Positions 6,168 through 12,701 of a stretch of DNA of 21,868 nt are shown piece by piece. A model generated the notes under the pieces. That model made no database searches, was not told where the DNA came from, and worked only from the letters and a program-made list of their open reading frames with translations. The stretch's first letter is position 1, and each line of letters opens with the position of its first letter. A program made the translations under genes and the position numbers. This DNA comes from an uncultured Ignavibacteriota bacterium (lineage in GTDB: Bacteria > Bacteroidota > Ignavibacteria > Tepidaquicellales > Tepidaquicellaceae), in NCBI GenBank assembly GCA_937959065.1, contig CALGOI010000308.1, positions 1 to 21,868 of the forward strand. Reading direction: 5' to 3'.

Positions 6168-7244
6168 TTGAAAGACTTCGTTAAAAATACTGCTGGTAAG
6201 TTCACCATAGACGGAAAACGTTTTCGTTTCGTGGGCTGCAATATGTATGAGCTTGCGTTTATGGAAAAAGCGGTTTGCGATAGGATGCTCGAGGACGCTA
6301 AAGACGAAGGATATTTGGTTGTGCGATTTTGGGCCTTTGCTCCGCTGAAGCCGGAGAAACTGGCGGAAGTCTGTGATACAGCGGGAAGACTTGGATTAAG
6401 ATTGATACCGGTGCTTTGTGACAAATGGGGCTATATGCAGGATTATGTGATAGACGACGAGTGGTTCAGGGAAGGATACAAGAAAGATTATCTTGGTTTC
6501 GCGACGAACATGGCGCAATCGCTAAAAGATCGGACGGAAATAATGATATGGGAGCTTATAAATGAGCCGGAGTCTGCTTCGTTCGAAGTGTTTTATGATT
6601 TCATAAAACAAACAGCGGGTGAACTAAAGGCAGTGAACAGTAATCATTTGTTGTCGGTTGGAACCATTGGCGGATTAGGAAGTAAGTACGGCGGGCAGTT
6701 ATCAAGGTTCAGCACGAAGAATTATGAGAGGTTATTCTCCCTGGAAAATCTGGATGCTCTTTCGGTGCATGATTACAGTTATGACGCTACGCTGCTGGAA
6801 AGAATGGATACATTGTACCGGTTCAAGGGTAAATATTACACGGCAAAGGCATTTGAGCTTGTAAACTTTTACGTAACCTATCTGCCGGTGCTATTCAGAA
6901 GGTTGTGGCTAAAGAATTTCGGACCGTATACATTTCCCTTAACTCTTAAGTGGCTCTGGCGTAAATACATTAATAAGAATATCTCGATCGCTAATACGCT
7001 AAGGAAACCTTTTTACCTGGGAGAAATCGGATATAAGAATAACCTTAAAATGGACAGAAAAAAGATAATCGATGGAGAGATAAGGAAGTATTTTGATAAA
7101 GGCATAGACGGTTTTATACTGTGGTCGTTTGAAGCGCAGGGATGGTCTAAGGACGGGCACAATTACGGGTTCAACAAAGAAGAAGGATTTAAGGAAGTAA
7201 TAAAAAAGTGGAATAAAGAATTAAACCCAAAGGAGTCAAAATGA
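6168..7244 (+). CDS. Glycoside hydrolase family 5 (cellulase/mannanase-like) protein, apparently cytosolic
   Basis: A 358-residue TIM-barrel glycosidase. FTIDGKRFRFVGCNMYELAF (12-31) is the usual GH5 opening, WELINEPES (128-136) contains the acid/base Glu133, HDYSYD (201-206) is the His-x-Tyr strand, and FYLGEIGYK (282-290) contains the nucleophile Glu286; FILWSFEAQGW follows. No signal peptide is present, unlike most GH5 enzymes. Residues about 230-272 form an unusual aromatic, basic segment (YLPVLFRRLWLKN, KWLWRKYINK) that could bind lipid. The start is TTG at 6168 with a poor ribosome site; the frame is open back to the livH stop, but no ATG or GTG occurs there. Its stop overlaps the next start (ATGA), so it is coupled to the PIG-L deacetylase. 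The substrate is unknown. Confidence 0.85.
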   Translation: MKDFVKNTAGKFTIDGKRFRFVGCNMYELAFMEKAVCDRMLEDAKDEGYLVVRFWAFAPLKPEKLAEVCDTAGRLGLRLIPVLCDKWGYMQDYVIDDEWFREGYKKDYLGFATNMAQSLKDRTEIMIWELINEPESASFEVFYDFIKQTAGELKAVNSNHLLSVGTIGGLGSKYGGQLSRFSTKNYERLFSLENLDALSVHDYSYDATLLERMDTLYRFKGKYYTAKAFELVNFYVTYLPVLFRRLWLKNFGPYTFPLTLKWLWRKYINKNISIANTLRKPFYLGEIGYKNNLKMDRKKIIDGEIRKYFDKGIDGFILWSFEAQGWSKDGHNYGFNKEEGFKEVIKKWNKELNPKESK

Positions 7245-7957
7245 AGATATTATATATATTCCCGCATCCGGATGACGAAAGTTTCGGGCCGGCAATGGGT
7301 ATGTCAGCGCAGCAAAGAGCAGGGCATGAAATTTACCTGCTTACAACTACGAAAGGCGGAGCTACTAAGCAGAGGCACAGATTAGGTCTATCAGTCGAAG
7401 AAATGGGTGAAGTGAGGTATAAGGAGATGCTGGAAGTCGAGAAGGTACTGGGGCTTGCAGGTATGACCGTGCTTGACATGCCCGACAGCGGTATGAAAGA
7501 AATGGATCCCCGCGACATCGAGAATGCTGTGCGAGAAGAGATAGAAAGAATCAAACCCGACATTGTGGTTACATATCCTGTACATGGTATAAGCGGATTT
7601 CATGATCATCTTGTAATGCATGCGACAGTAAAGAGGGTTTACTGTGAAATGAAGGACCAGGGAGCGGATTATTTGAAAAGACTGGCATTTTTCACATTGA
7701 ATGAAACCTCAGCTAAGAAAGGCAATGAGAGAAATGTGTTTAATTTAAATCATACTTTAGATGAGTTAATCGACTGTGCTACACCTGTTAATGAAGAAGA
7801 CAGGCAAAAGATGAGAGATGGACTGATGTGCTATAAGACATACCTGGAAGTAATCGAGAAGACCGGCGTAAGCGATATACAAGGAGAAATGGTTCATTAC
7901 GAGTTTTACGGAGAGGATGTAAAACCTCCCGCGGAGGATATTGCCGACGGCTTATAA
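7241..7957 (+). CDS. PIG-L/LmbE family deacetylase
   Basis: A 238-residue zinc-dependent N-deacetylase-like protein. The N-terminal PHPDDESFG (8-16) is the family metal and catalytic motif (His9, Asp12 as ligands; Asp11 as general base by homology), and GFHDHLVMH (119-127) supplies the third His ligand. Known family members remove acetyl groups from GlcNAc-type conjugates in GPI, mycothiol and bacillithiol synthesis. The opening FPHPDDESFGP also recalls BshB-type bacillithiol deacetylases, but no other bacillithiol gene is present, so that remains a possibility only. The start codon overlaps the GH5 stop by 4 nt, and the lipoate ligase follows after 3 nt. No signal peptide, so cytosolic. Confidence 0.9.
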   Translation: MKILYIFPHPDDESFGPAMGMSAQQRAGHEIYLLTTTKGGATKQRHRLGLSVEEMGEVRYKEMLEVEKVLGLAGMTVLDMPDSGMKEMDPRDIENAVREEIERIKPDIVVTYPVHGISGFHDHLVMHATVKRVYCEMKDQGADYLKRLAFFTLNETSAKKGNERNVFNLNHTLDELIDCATPVNEEDRQKMRDGLMCYKTYLEVIEKTGVSDIQGEMVHYEFYGEDVKPPAEDIADGL

Positions 7958-7960
7958 AAG

Positions 7961-8815
7961 ATGAAATATCTGGATAATGGAAATAGCAGGGATATAACAT
8001 TCAATCTGGCACTCGAGGAATACGTGGTCAGGAATCTAGACCCGGACGATGAGTGGTATCTATTGCTTTATGAAAATGAGCCGGCGGTAGTTATGGGTAA
8101 ACACCAAAACCCGCTACTGGAGACGAACCAGGATTTTATTGATGAATATGGTATAAGTGTTTCAAGAAGGATCTCCGGAGGCGGCACAGTATATCATGAT
8201 GAGAAGAATCTAAATTTCAGTTACATAACGAAATTCGATAACAGGAAAATACACAATTTTGCTGAGTTCACAAGGCCCATAACTGCGTTTTTAGAAAAGA
8301 TAGGGATAGAATCGAGTCTTGATGACAGAAGCAATATTCTTGTAAAGGGACTAAAAATATCGGGTAATGCACAGTTCTCGAACACAAAGCACATGATCTC
8401 ACACGGGACATTATTATTCGATTCGAATCTCGAAATGTTAAGGGGTACGCTCAAAGTAGAAAATCCGGGAATTATTAAGACACATGCGGTGAGGTCAATC
8501 CCCAGCAGTGTTACGAATATAGCCGAGCATTTGAGCATGGATATGAAATACGAAGAATTTAAAGAAGGGGTAAAAAATGAGATTCTTAGTGGAAGAAATG
8601 AGGGGATGGTTGAATTAAGTGAAGAAGAAATTGAAAAAGTTAAAACGCTGGCAAATGAAAAATATTTGAATTGGGATTGGGTATATGGCAGGACTCCTCC
8701 TTTTGAGCTGAAATTTGGAGATAAAATGCTAATTAATAATTTTAGTGTAAAAAAATTTGAACTTCACCTAGAAAATGAACAATTATTGAGGAATTTTGGT
8801 ATAAAAATTGTATAA
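7961..8815 (+). CDS. lplA: Lipoate-protein ligase A
   Basis: A 284-residue member of the BPL/LplA/LipB fold. FNLALEEYV (14-22), VVMGKHQNP (43-51), the nucleotide/lipoyl loop RRISGGGTVYHD (69-80) and GLKISGNAQ (130-138), with Lys132 as the likely lipoyl-adenylate contact, are all present. The enzyme attaches lipoate to E2 subunits and GcvH through lipoyl-AMP. The C-terminal region (about 185-284) includes YLNWDWVYGRTPPFELKF, typical of the accessory domain, so activation and transfer are probably both done by this one chain. It is shorter than E. coli LplA (about 337 residues). It is the last gene of the GH5-deacetylase-lplA run, and no strong terminator follows. Confidence 0.9.
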   Translation: MKYLDNGNSRDITFNLALEEYVVRNLDPDDEWYLLLYENEPAVVMGKHQNPLLETNQDFIDEYGISVSRRISGGGTVYHDEKNLNFSYITKFDNRKIHNFAEFTRPITAFLEKIGIESSLDDRSNILVKGLKISGNAQFSNTKHMISHGTLLFDSNLEMLRGTLKVENPGIIKTHAVRSIPSSVTNIAEHLSMDMKYEEFKEGVKNEILSGRNEGMVELSEEEIEKVKTLANEKYLNWDWVYGRTPPFELKFGDKMLINNFSVKKFELHLENEQLLRNFGIKIV

Positions 8816-8839
8816 TTGATTGTAACAAAAATAGATATT

Positions 8840-8880
8840 AACTATTGTAAAATTTGTTAAATTCTGTAACAACAATAGTT
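8840..8880 (+). promoter_or_regulatory. Nested inverted repeats after lplA, before the TPR lipoprotein
   Basis: AACTATTGT (8840-8848) and ACAATAGTT (8872-8880) form 9-bp arms; inside them TTGTTA (8854-8859) and TAACAA (8867-8872) form a second, overlapping pair. There is no T tract, so it is not a standard terminator. It could be a regulator binding site or a weak transcript end. Confidence 0.4.
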
Positions 8881-8927
8881 TACAGGATGTCTGAATTGTA
8901 TTTTAATTTTTATTAAATCATAACCTT

Positions 8928-8995
8928 AAGGAGGTATGTACAGCGTCTTGCCAACAATTGATAGTTGCTGTACTATTAAAAGGGATAAAATATGA
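8928..8995 (+). promoter_or_regulatory. Structured leader with strong Shine-Dalgarno and possible 19-codon leader peptide
   Basis: AAGGAGGT (8928-8935) is the strongest ribosome-site match in the window, yet it is 57 nt from the lipoprotein start. An ATG at 8936 directly after it opens a 19-codon frame (start MYSVLPTIDSCC) whose TGA at 8993-8995 overlaps the lipoprotein ATG at 8992-8994. GTACAGC (8938-8944) and GCTGTAC (8967-8973) can form a hairpin across this frame. The 1-nt spacing from the ribosome site to the ATG is too short for efficient initiation, so translation of the leader is uncertain. Confidence 0.4.
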
Positions 8996-9771
8996 TACTT
9001 CAAAGAAAACATTACTTACTGCTTACAATTAATATACTGTTGTTCATTATCTTAATGTTTGCCGGGTGCCAACAAGGAAACCAGGGTTCAGGGGATAATG
9101 ATATAGATTCGGTAAAATTCATAACGAATATAGAAAACTTACAGTTTCCCTACTCAGATAGCACAGATGTTTACGGAAAGGGATATTATGAATATCAAGA
9201 TACATTAGATTCCTTTCATGATGGATATAACATTCCACGGGATAGTATATATAAAGTTTATAATGTAAAGGCATGGGAAAAAGAAAATTATTTATCGCAC
9301 AGAGATTCAATCGATCCAATATCATCCCTGGACAGAGGTAACCATCTTCAAAATATAAAGCTTTACGAGGAAGCCATACGAGATTATGACAGGTATATTG
9401 CACAAGTAAAGGACAATAACTCAGCATACCATAACAGGGGTAATGCTCATGAAAGATTAAAACATTACCAGCACGCATTAAGAGATTATGACACAGCAAT
9501 AATGATCCGTCCGGATGATACCATAGCATATTTCAACAAAGGTGTTGTATATGATTATTTGCAGTATTATGATTCATCATTAGCCATGTACACAAAAGTT
9601 ATTGAGATCGATCCGAGATTAGCAAAGGCATATTATAACCGGGGAGTGGTTTATAAACTAATCGGAAAATACAGAGAAGCCGTAAGAGATTGGGAAATTG
9701 CAGTAAAACTCAACCCCAAATATAAAGAAGAATTGACAAAGGAAATTGAACGAATCAAAGTATTTTACTGA
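8992..9771 (+). CDS. Lipoprotein with four TPR repeats
   Basis: A 259-residue protein with a lipoprotein signal peptide: hydrophobic core 9-22 and lipobox LMFAGC, Cys26. After a Gly/Asp/Asn-rich linker and a Tyr/Asp-rich segment (about 40-108) come four tetratricopeptide repeats at about 110-143, 144-177, 178-211 and 212-245, each with the usual Tyr/Asn-Arg/Lys-Gly and Ala-x-x-Asp-Tyr/Trp positions (for example AYHNRGNAHERLKHYQHALR). It should be a membrane-tethered scaffold for protein contacts; the partner is unknown. It stands alone between an upstream structured leader and a downstream terminator. Confidence 0.88.
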   Translation: MILQRKHYLLLTINILLFIILMFAGCQQGNQGSGDNDIDSVKFITNIENLQFPYSDSTDVYGKGYYEYQDTLDSFHDGYNIPRDSIYKVYNVKAWEKENYLSHRDSIDPISSLDRGNHLQNIKLYEEAIRDYDRYIAQVKDNNSAYHNRGNAHERLKHYQHALRDYDTAIMIRPDDTIAYFNKGVVYDYLQYYDSSLAMYTKVIEIDPRLAKAYYNRGVVYKLIGKYREAVRDWEIAVKLNPKYKEELTKEIERIKVFY

Positions 9772-9798
9772 CAGCAAAAAATTTATAAGTAATAAACT

Positions 9799-9829
9799 AA
9801 AAAGGCACATTAAAAATGTGCCTTTTTTT
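9799..9829. terminator. Bidirectional terminator between convergent genes
   Basis: AAAAAGGCACAT (9799-9810), a TAAAA loop and ATGTGCC followed by seven T residues (to 9829). The A-run on the left gives a T-run on the reverse strand, so it can end both the TPR lipoprotein transcript and the convergent transcript from 10300. Confidence 0.88.
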
Positions 9830-9856
9830 ATATCCAGTTTAAACTCTTTTGATTGC

Positions 9857-10300
9857 TTATCTTTGTTCGATTGACCAGGGGCCTTCGGTCTTAACTTTTA
9901 TGAGGTAAGGTCCTGTGTAAGGAACATCAACGGCCTGAATATATTCAAAAGGACCCTGTTGATCGGTGATTATCTTATATTCTTTTCTATCACTTGTAAG
10001 TAATGTCATTTCAAAATTAGAAGATCCTTTATATGTGACAGCGAATTTAGCTCTTTCCTCTTCCATCAAGTCAATAATAAGATCTCTGGTTCCATTGTAA
10101 TTATAAACCATCCTATACTGTTCGATATCTTCCAGCGGAGGATTAGTAACAGACTCTTTATCTGCTTCCCTTGAAATAACATTGTTAACATTCGCGTTGA
10201 TTTCTGTGGAATTATACCAGGGTGCTAAAATCACCAGCCAAACCGCAATGATTGCAACTTCGACTATGATTGATAAAATGACTTTTATTGTATTACTCAT
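9857..10300 (-). CDS. Unknown single-pass membrane-anchored protein
   Basis: A 147-residue protein that I do not recognise. It has one N-terminal hydrophobic helix (about 6-28, IKVILSIIVEVAIIAVWLVILAP) with few charges before it, then a polar region with a possible soluble domain. The C-terminal half is strand-rich (AKFAVTYKGSSNFEMTLLTS, YIQAVDVPYTGPYLIKVKTE, ending GPWSIEQR), suggesting a small beta-sandwich resembling carbohydrate- or adhesion-type modules. Start ATG at 10298-10300. It faces the TPR lipoprotein gene and shares its terminator. It looks like a real gene because of clean start, codon pattern and terminator position. Confidence 0.7.
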   Translation of the reverse strand: MSNTIKVILSIIVEVAIIAVWLVILAPWYNSTEINANVNNVISREADKESVTNPPLEDIEQYRMVYNYNGTRDLIIDLMEEERAKFAVTYKGSSNFEMTLLTSDRKEYKIITDQQGPFEYIQAVDVPYTGPYLIKVKTEGPWSIEQR

Positions 10301-10383
10301 TATTGATCAGGATTAATAAGGTATAAATATATACAAAATAAATTTAAAATAAAATAATCCGGAACAGTTTTCCGCTAAAAATT

Positions 10384-10446
10384 ATTGTACAATTCCTGTG
10401 CCACATAACCCGATAATCCAGATAATGTAAATATTGTAAATACAAT
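10384..10446. repeat. Two ATTGTA/TACAAT palindromes upstream of the unknown membrane protein
   Basis: ATTGTACAAT (10384-10393) and ATTGTAAATACAAT (10433-10446) share the half-site ATTGTA. They lie 84-146 bp upstream of the minus-strand start at 10300 and could be regulator sites. In such AT-rich DNA chance is a serious alternative. The rest of 10301-10593 shows nothing further. Confidence 0.3.
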
Positions 10447-10593
10447 TATTGAACACAAATTGAGAAGCTAAACAAAGTATGTTAACAACTTTAATAGCTA
10501 TATAACTATTTAAAATCATAGAAGATTACGTGAAAATGGTATGGAAATAAAGATGTAAAAGCAGTAAATTGACAATTCTTAGTAAATCAGTAT

Positions 10594-10679
10594 GCCCGGG
10601 TGGCGGAATTGGTAGACGCGCAGGACTTAAAATCCTGTTGCCTGCAAGGGCAGTACCGGTTCGACCCCGGTCCCGGGTA
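10594..10679 (+). tRNA. tRNA-Leu (anticodon UAA)
   Basis: A complete class II tRNA of 86 nt. The acceptor stem GCCCGGG (10594-10600) pairs with CCCGGGT (10672-10678), the discriminator A is at 10679, the D-arm region is GGCGGAATTGGTAGACGC, and the anticodon stem is CAGGA/TCCTG around loop CTTAAAA with anticodon TAA at 10628-10630. A long variable arm (TGCC/GGCA) and a T-arm ACCGG/CCGGT with loop TTCGACC follow. CCA is not encoded. The long variable arm and A discriminator fit leucine; it reads UUA and UUG. Confidence 0.97.
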
Positions 10680-10685
10680 CAAGAT

Positions 10686-10710
10686 AACCCCTCTTTTTGA
10701 GGGGTTTTTT
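10686..10710 (+). terminator. Terminator after tRNA-Leu
   Basis: AACCCCTC (10686-10693) pairs with GAGGGGTT (10699-10706) around a TTTTT loop, ending in six T residues. It lies 6 nt after the tRNA. Confidence 0.92.
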
Positions 10711-10736
10711 ATTTGGTGAACATGTGATATAAGTCC

Positions 10737-10766
10737 TTGTCTTTAAGTTAAAATTGATATTATATT
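10737..10766 (+). promoter_or_regulatory. Possible promoter of the GCS2-CBS operon
   Basis: TTGTCT (10737-10742) and TATATT (10761-10766) with an 18-bp spacer lie 25 bp before the ATG at 10792. The region is very AT-rich, so the match is weak evidence. The short leader has no Shine-Dalgarno site. Confidence 0.35.
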
Positions 10767-10791
10767 ATATTACCCTTTTTTATTACAACAT

Positions 10792-12690
10792 ATGGGAGAG
10801 AAAAAAGTAAAAAAAATAGATATTACTAACGAAAATTCATTTATCCGAAGCCTGCTAAATGACATAAAAGCACTTGAGATAATGCTAGAAAATGATATGA
10901 TCGAGAGCGGTAAGTGCAGGATGGGAGCAGAGCAGGAAGTATGTTTTATTAATTCTACATACAGACCGGCATCAATAGTAATGGATTTCCTCGATAAAGC
11001 CAACGATGACCACTACACTACCGAGCTTGCAAAATTCAATATGGAAATCAATTTAGATCCTATAAGGCTGGGCAGCGGTTGCTTCACACAACTTGAAAAT
11101 GAACTCCGTAACAGGATAAAAAAAGCTGAAGACGTAATTTCTGAGGAGAATTATAAAATTCTATTAACCGGAATACTACCTACTATAAGACATTCTGACC
11201 TGGTTTTAGACAATATAACGCCGGTAGAGAGATACCGTGCATTAGACGATGCTTTGAAAAAATTGCGTGGTGAGTCTTTCGAATTCAGGATTGCAGGTAT
11301 TGATGAACTGATTACCAGGAATGATTCTGTAATGTTTGAGAGTTGCAATACGAGTTATCAGGTACATATACAGGTCGATCCGCATAATTTTGCCACCAAG
11401 TATAACTGGGCACAATTAATAGCTGCACCGCTACTCGCATGCTCTACAAATTCACCTTTACTATTCGGAAAAAGATTGTGGCGTGAAACTCGTATTGCTT
11501 TATTCCAGCAATCAATAGATGTACGTAATACTGCCAGTTCACTACGAGACCAACTCCCAAGAGTATCATTTGGCAATGACTGGATCAAGAATTCCATTGT
11601 TGAAATTTACAGGGATGATATTGCAAGACACAGAGTATTACTTGAAATCGAAACAAGAGAAGATGCTTTAAAAACGTTAAGCGAAGGAAAAATCCCTAAA
11701 CTAAATGCACTTAAAATACATAACGGGTCTATCTACAGATGGAACAGGGCTTGTTATGGTGTATACAAAAATCAACCGCATATACGAATCGAGAACAGGG
11801 TACTTCCATCAGGTCCATCAATTGCAGATGAAACAGCAAATTCAGCTTTCTGGCTTGGCATGATGAATGGGATGCCTGAGTATTATGAGGGACTTGCAGA
11901 TAAACTGGAATTTGATGATGCAAAAGATAATTTTATCAGAGCAGCACGGCAGGGTATTGGAGCACAATTCAGCTGGATAAATAATAATACTTACACTGCA
12001 CAAACATTAATATTGGAGGAGTTATTGCCGATCGCAAAAAGAGGACTTGAAGCTGCAACGGTAAGTGAAAAGGAAATTACAAAGTATTTAGGTATCATAG
12101 AACAAAGGGTACAAACCGGCCGGACAGGGTCCCAATGGATCCTCGACTCATTTACAAAATTAAAAAAGGAGTCCTCTAAAGAAGAAGCAATTATTGCGCT
12201 TACATCATCAATGTATATAAGGCAACAGGAAAATAAACCGGTTCATGAATGGGCAATAGCGGAGCTGGATGAAGCAGGAGAATTAGTACACAGGTTTTCA
12301 GAAGTCGAAGATATCATGACAAAAGATCTAATCACAGTGAGTGAAGATAATCCTGTTGACCTGGTGGTTAATATAATGGATTGGCGCAAAATACGCCATG
12401 TGCCTGTAGAAAACAGAGACGGGGAATTCACCGGAATAGTAACGGCCGGGATACTCCTCCACTACTTCGCATCAAAAACACCTAATACTCCGTCTGCATT
12501 AATAAGCGAAATTATGGAAAGGAATGTTTACACAGTACCACCCAATGCAAAAACGGAGAATGTATTGAACTACATGAAGGTCCATAATCTTAGTGCTGTG
12601 CCTATAGTTAATGATAAGCGAGTAGTTGGTATTGTAACAGAACATGACTTTCTAAAGATCCTAAAAAGACTCTACAAAGAAGTCCAATAA
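10792..12690 (+). CDS. GCS2-type glutamate-cysteine ligase-like carboxylate-amine ligase fused to a CBS pair
   Basis: A 632-residue fusion. Residues about 40-450 match the glutamate-cysteine ligase family 2 (GCS2) ATP-dependent amide-forming fold: RMGAEQEVCF (43-52) with metal-binding Glu47/Glu49, ELAKFNMEINLDP (78-90), SCNTSYQVHIQV (184-195) and HIRIENRVLPSGPS (330-343). Residues about 505-562 and 572-630 are two CBS domains (VEDIMTKDLITVSEDNP, RHVPVENRDGEFTGIVT; ISEIMERNVYTVPPNAK, LSAVPIVNDKRVVGIVTEHD), which in other proteins bind AMP, ATP or SAM and control the attached enzyme. The substrate is not certain: true glutathione synthesis would need a partner ligase that is absent here. The aspartoacylase-like gene follows after 11 nt, so the two products probably act on related compounds. 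Confidence 0.88.
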   Translation: MGEKKVKKIDITNENSFIRSLLNDIKALEIMLENDMIESGKCRMGAEQEVCFINSTYRPASIVMDFLDKANDDHYTTELAKFNMEINLDPIRLGSGCFTQLENELRNRIKKAEDVISEENYKILLTGILPTIRHSDLVLDNITPVERYRALDDALKKLRGESFEFRIAGIDELITRNDSVMFESCNTSYQVHIQVDPHNFATKYNWAQLIAAPLLACSTNSPLLFGKRLWRETRIALFQQSIDVRNTASSLRDQLPRVSFGNDWIKNSIVEIYRDDIARHRVLLEIETREDALKTLSEGKIPKLNALKIHNGSIYRWNRACYGVYKNQPHIRIENRVLPSGPSIADETANSAFWLGMMNGMPEYYEGLADKLEFDDAKDNFIRAARQGIGAQFSWINNNTYTAQTLILEELLPIAKRGLEAATVSEKEITKYLGIIEQRVQTGRTGSQWILDSFTKLKKESSKEEAIIALTSSMYIRQQENKPVHEWAIAELDEAGELVHRFSEVEDIMTKDLITVSEDNPVDLVVNIMDWRKIRHVPVENRDGEFTGIVTAGILLHYFASKTPNTPSALISEIMERNVYTVPPNAKTENVLNYMKVHNLSAVPIVNDKRVVGIVTEHDFLKILKRLYKEVQ

Positions 12691-12701
12691 GAAAATAAAA
12701 T

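Noticed and set aside
6099..6170. Readthrough from the livH-like gene into the in-frame GH5 gene
   Set aside because: The two are in the same frame, but a strong terminator lies between them and a membrane permease joined to a complete GH5 barrel is implausible.
7241..7957. Firm call of a bacillithiol deacetylase (BshB)
   Set aside because: The motif similarity is shared by the whole PIG-L family and no bshA or bshC is nearby.
9119..9529. 136-codon minus-strand frame inside the TPR lipoprotein gene
   Set aside because: Its composition (many His, Tyr, Cys, Leu) is an antisense artefact of the TPR codons.
10569..10593. TTGACA as a -35 box for tRNA-Leu
   Set aside because: A 17-bp spacer would put the -10 box at the start of the tRNA itself; no good -10 lies at the right place.
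10594..10710. tRNA-Leu as an integration (att) site
   Set aside because: No integrase, repeated tRNA 3' end or foreign gene block follows; a normal terminator and housekeeping-like genes do.
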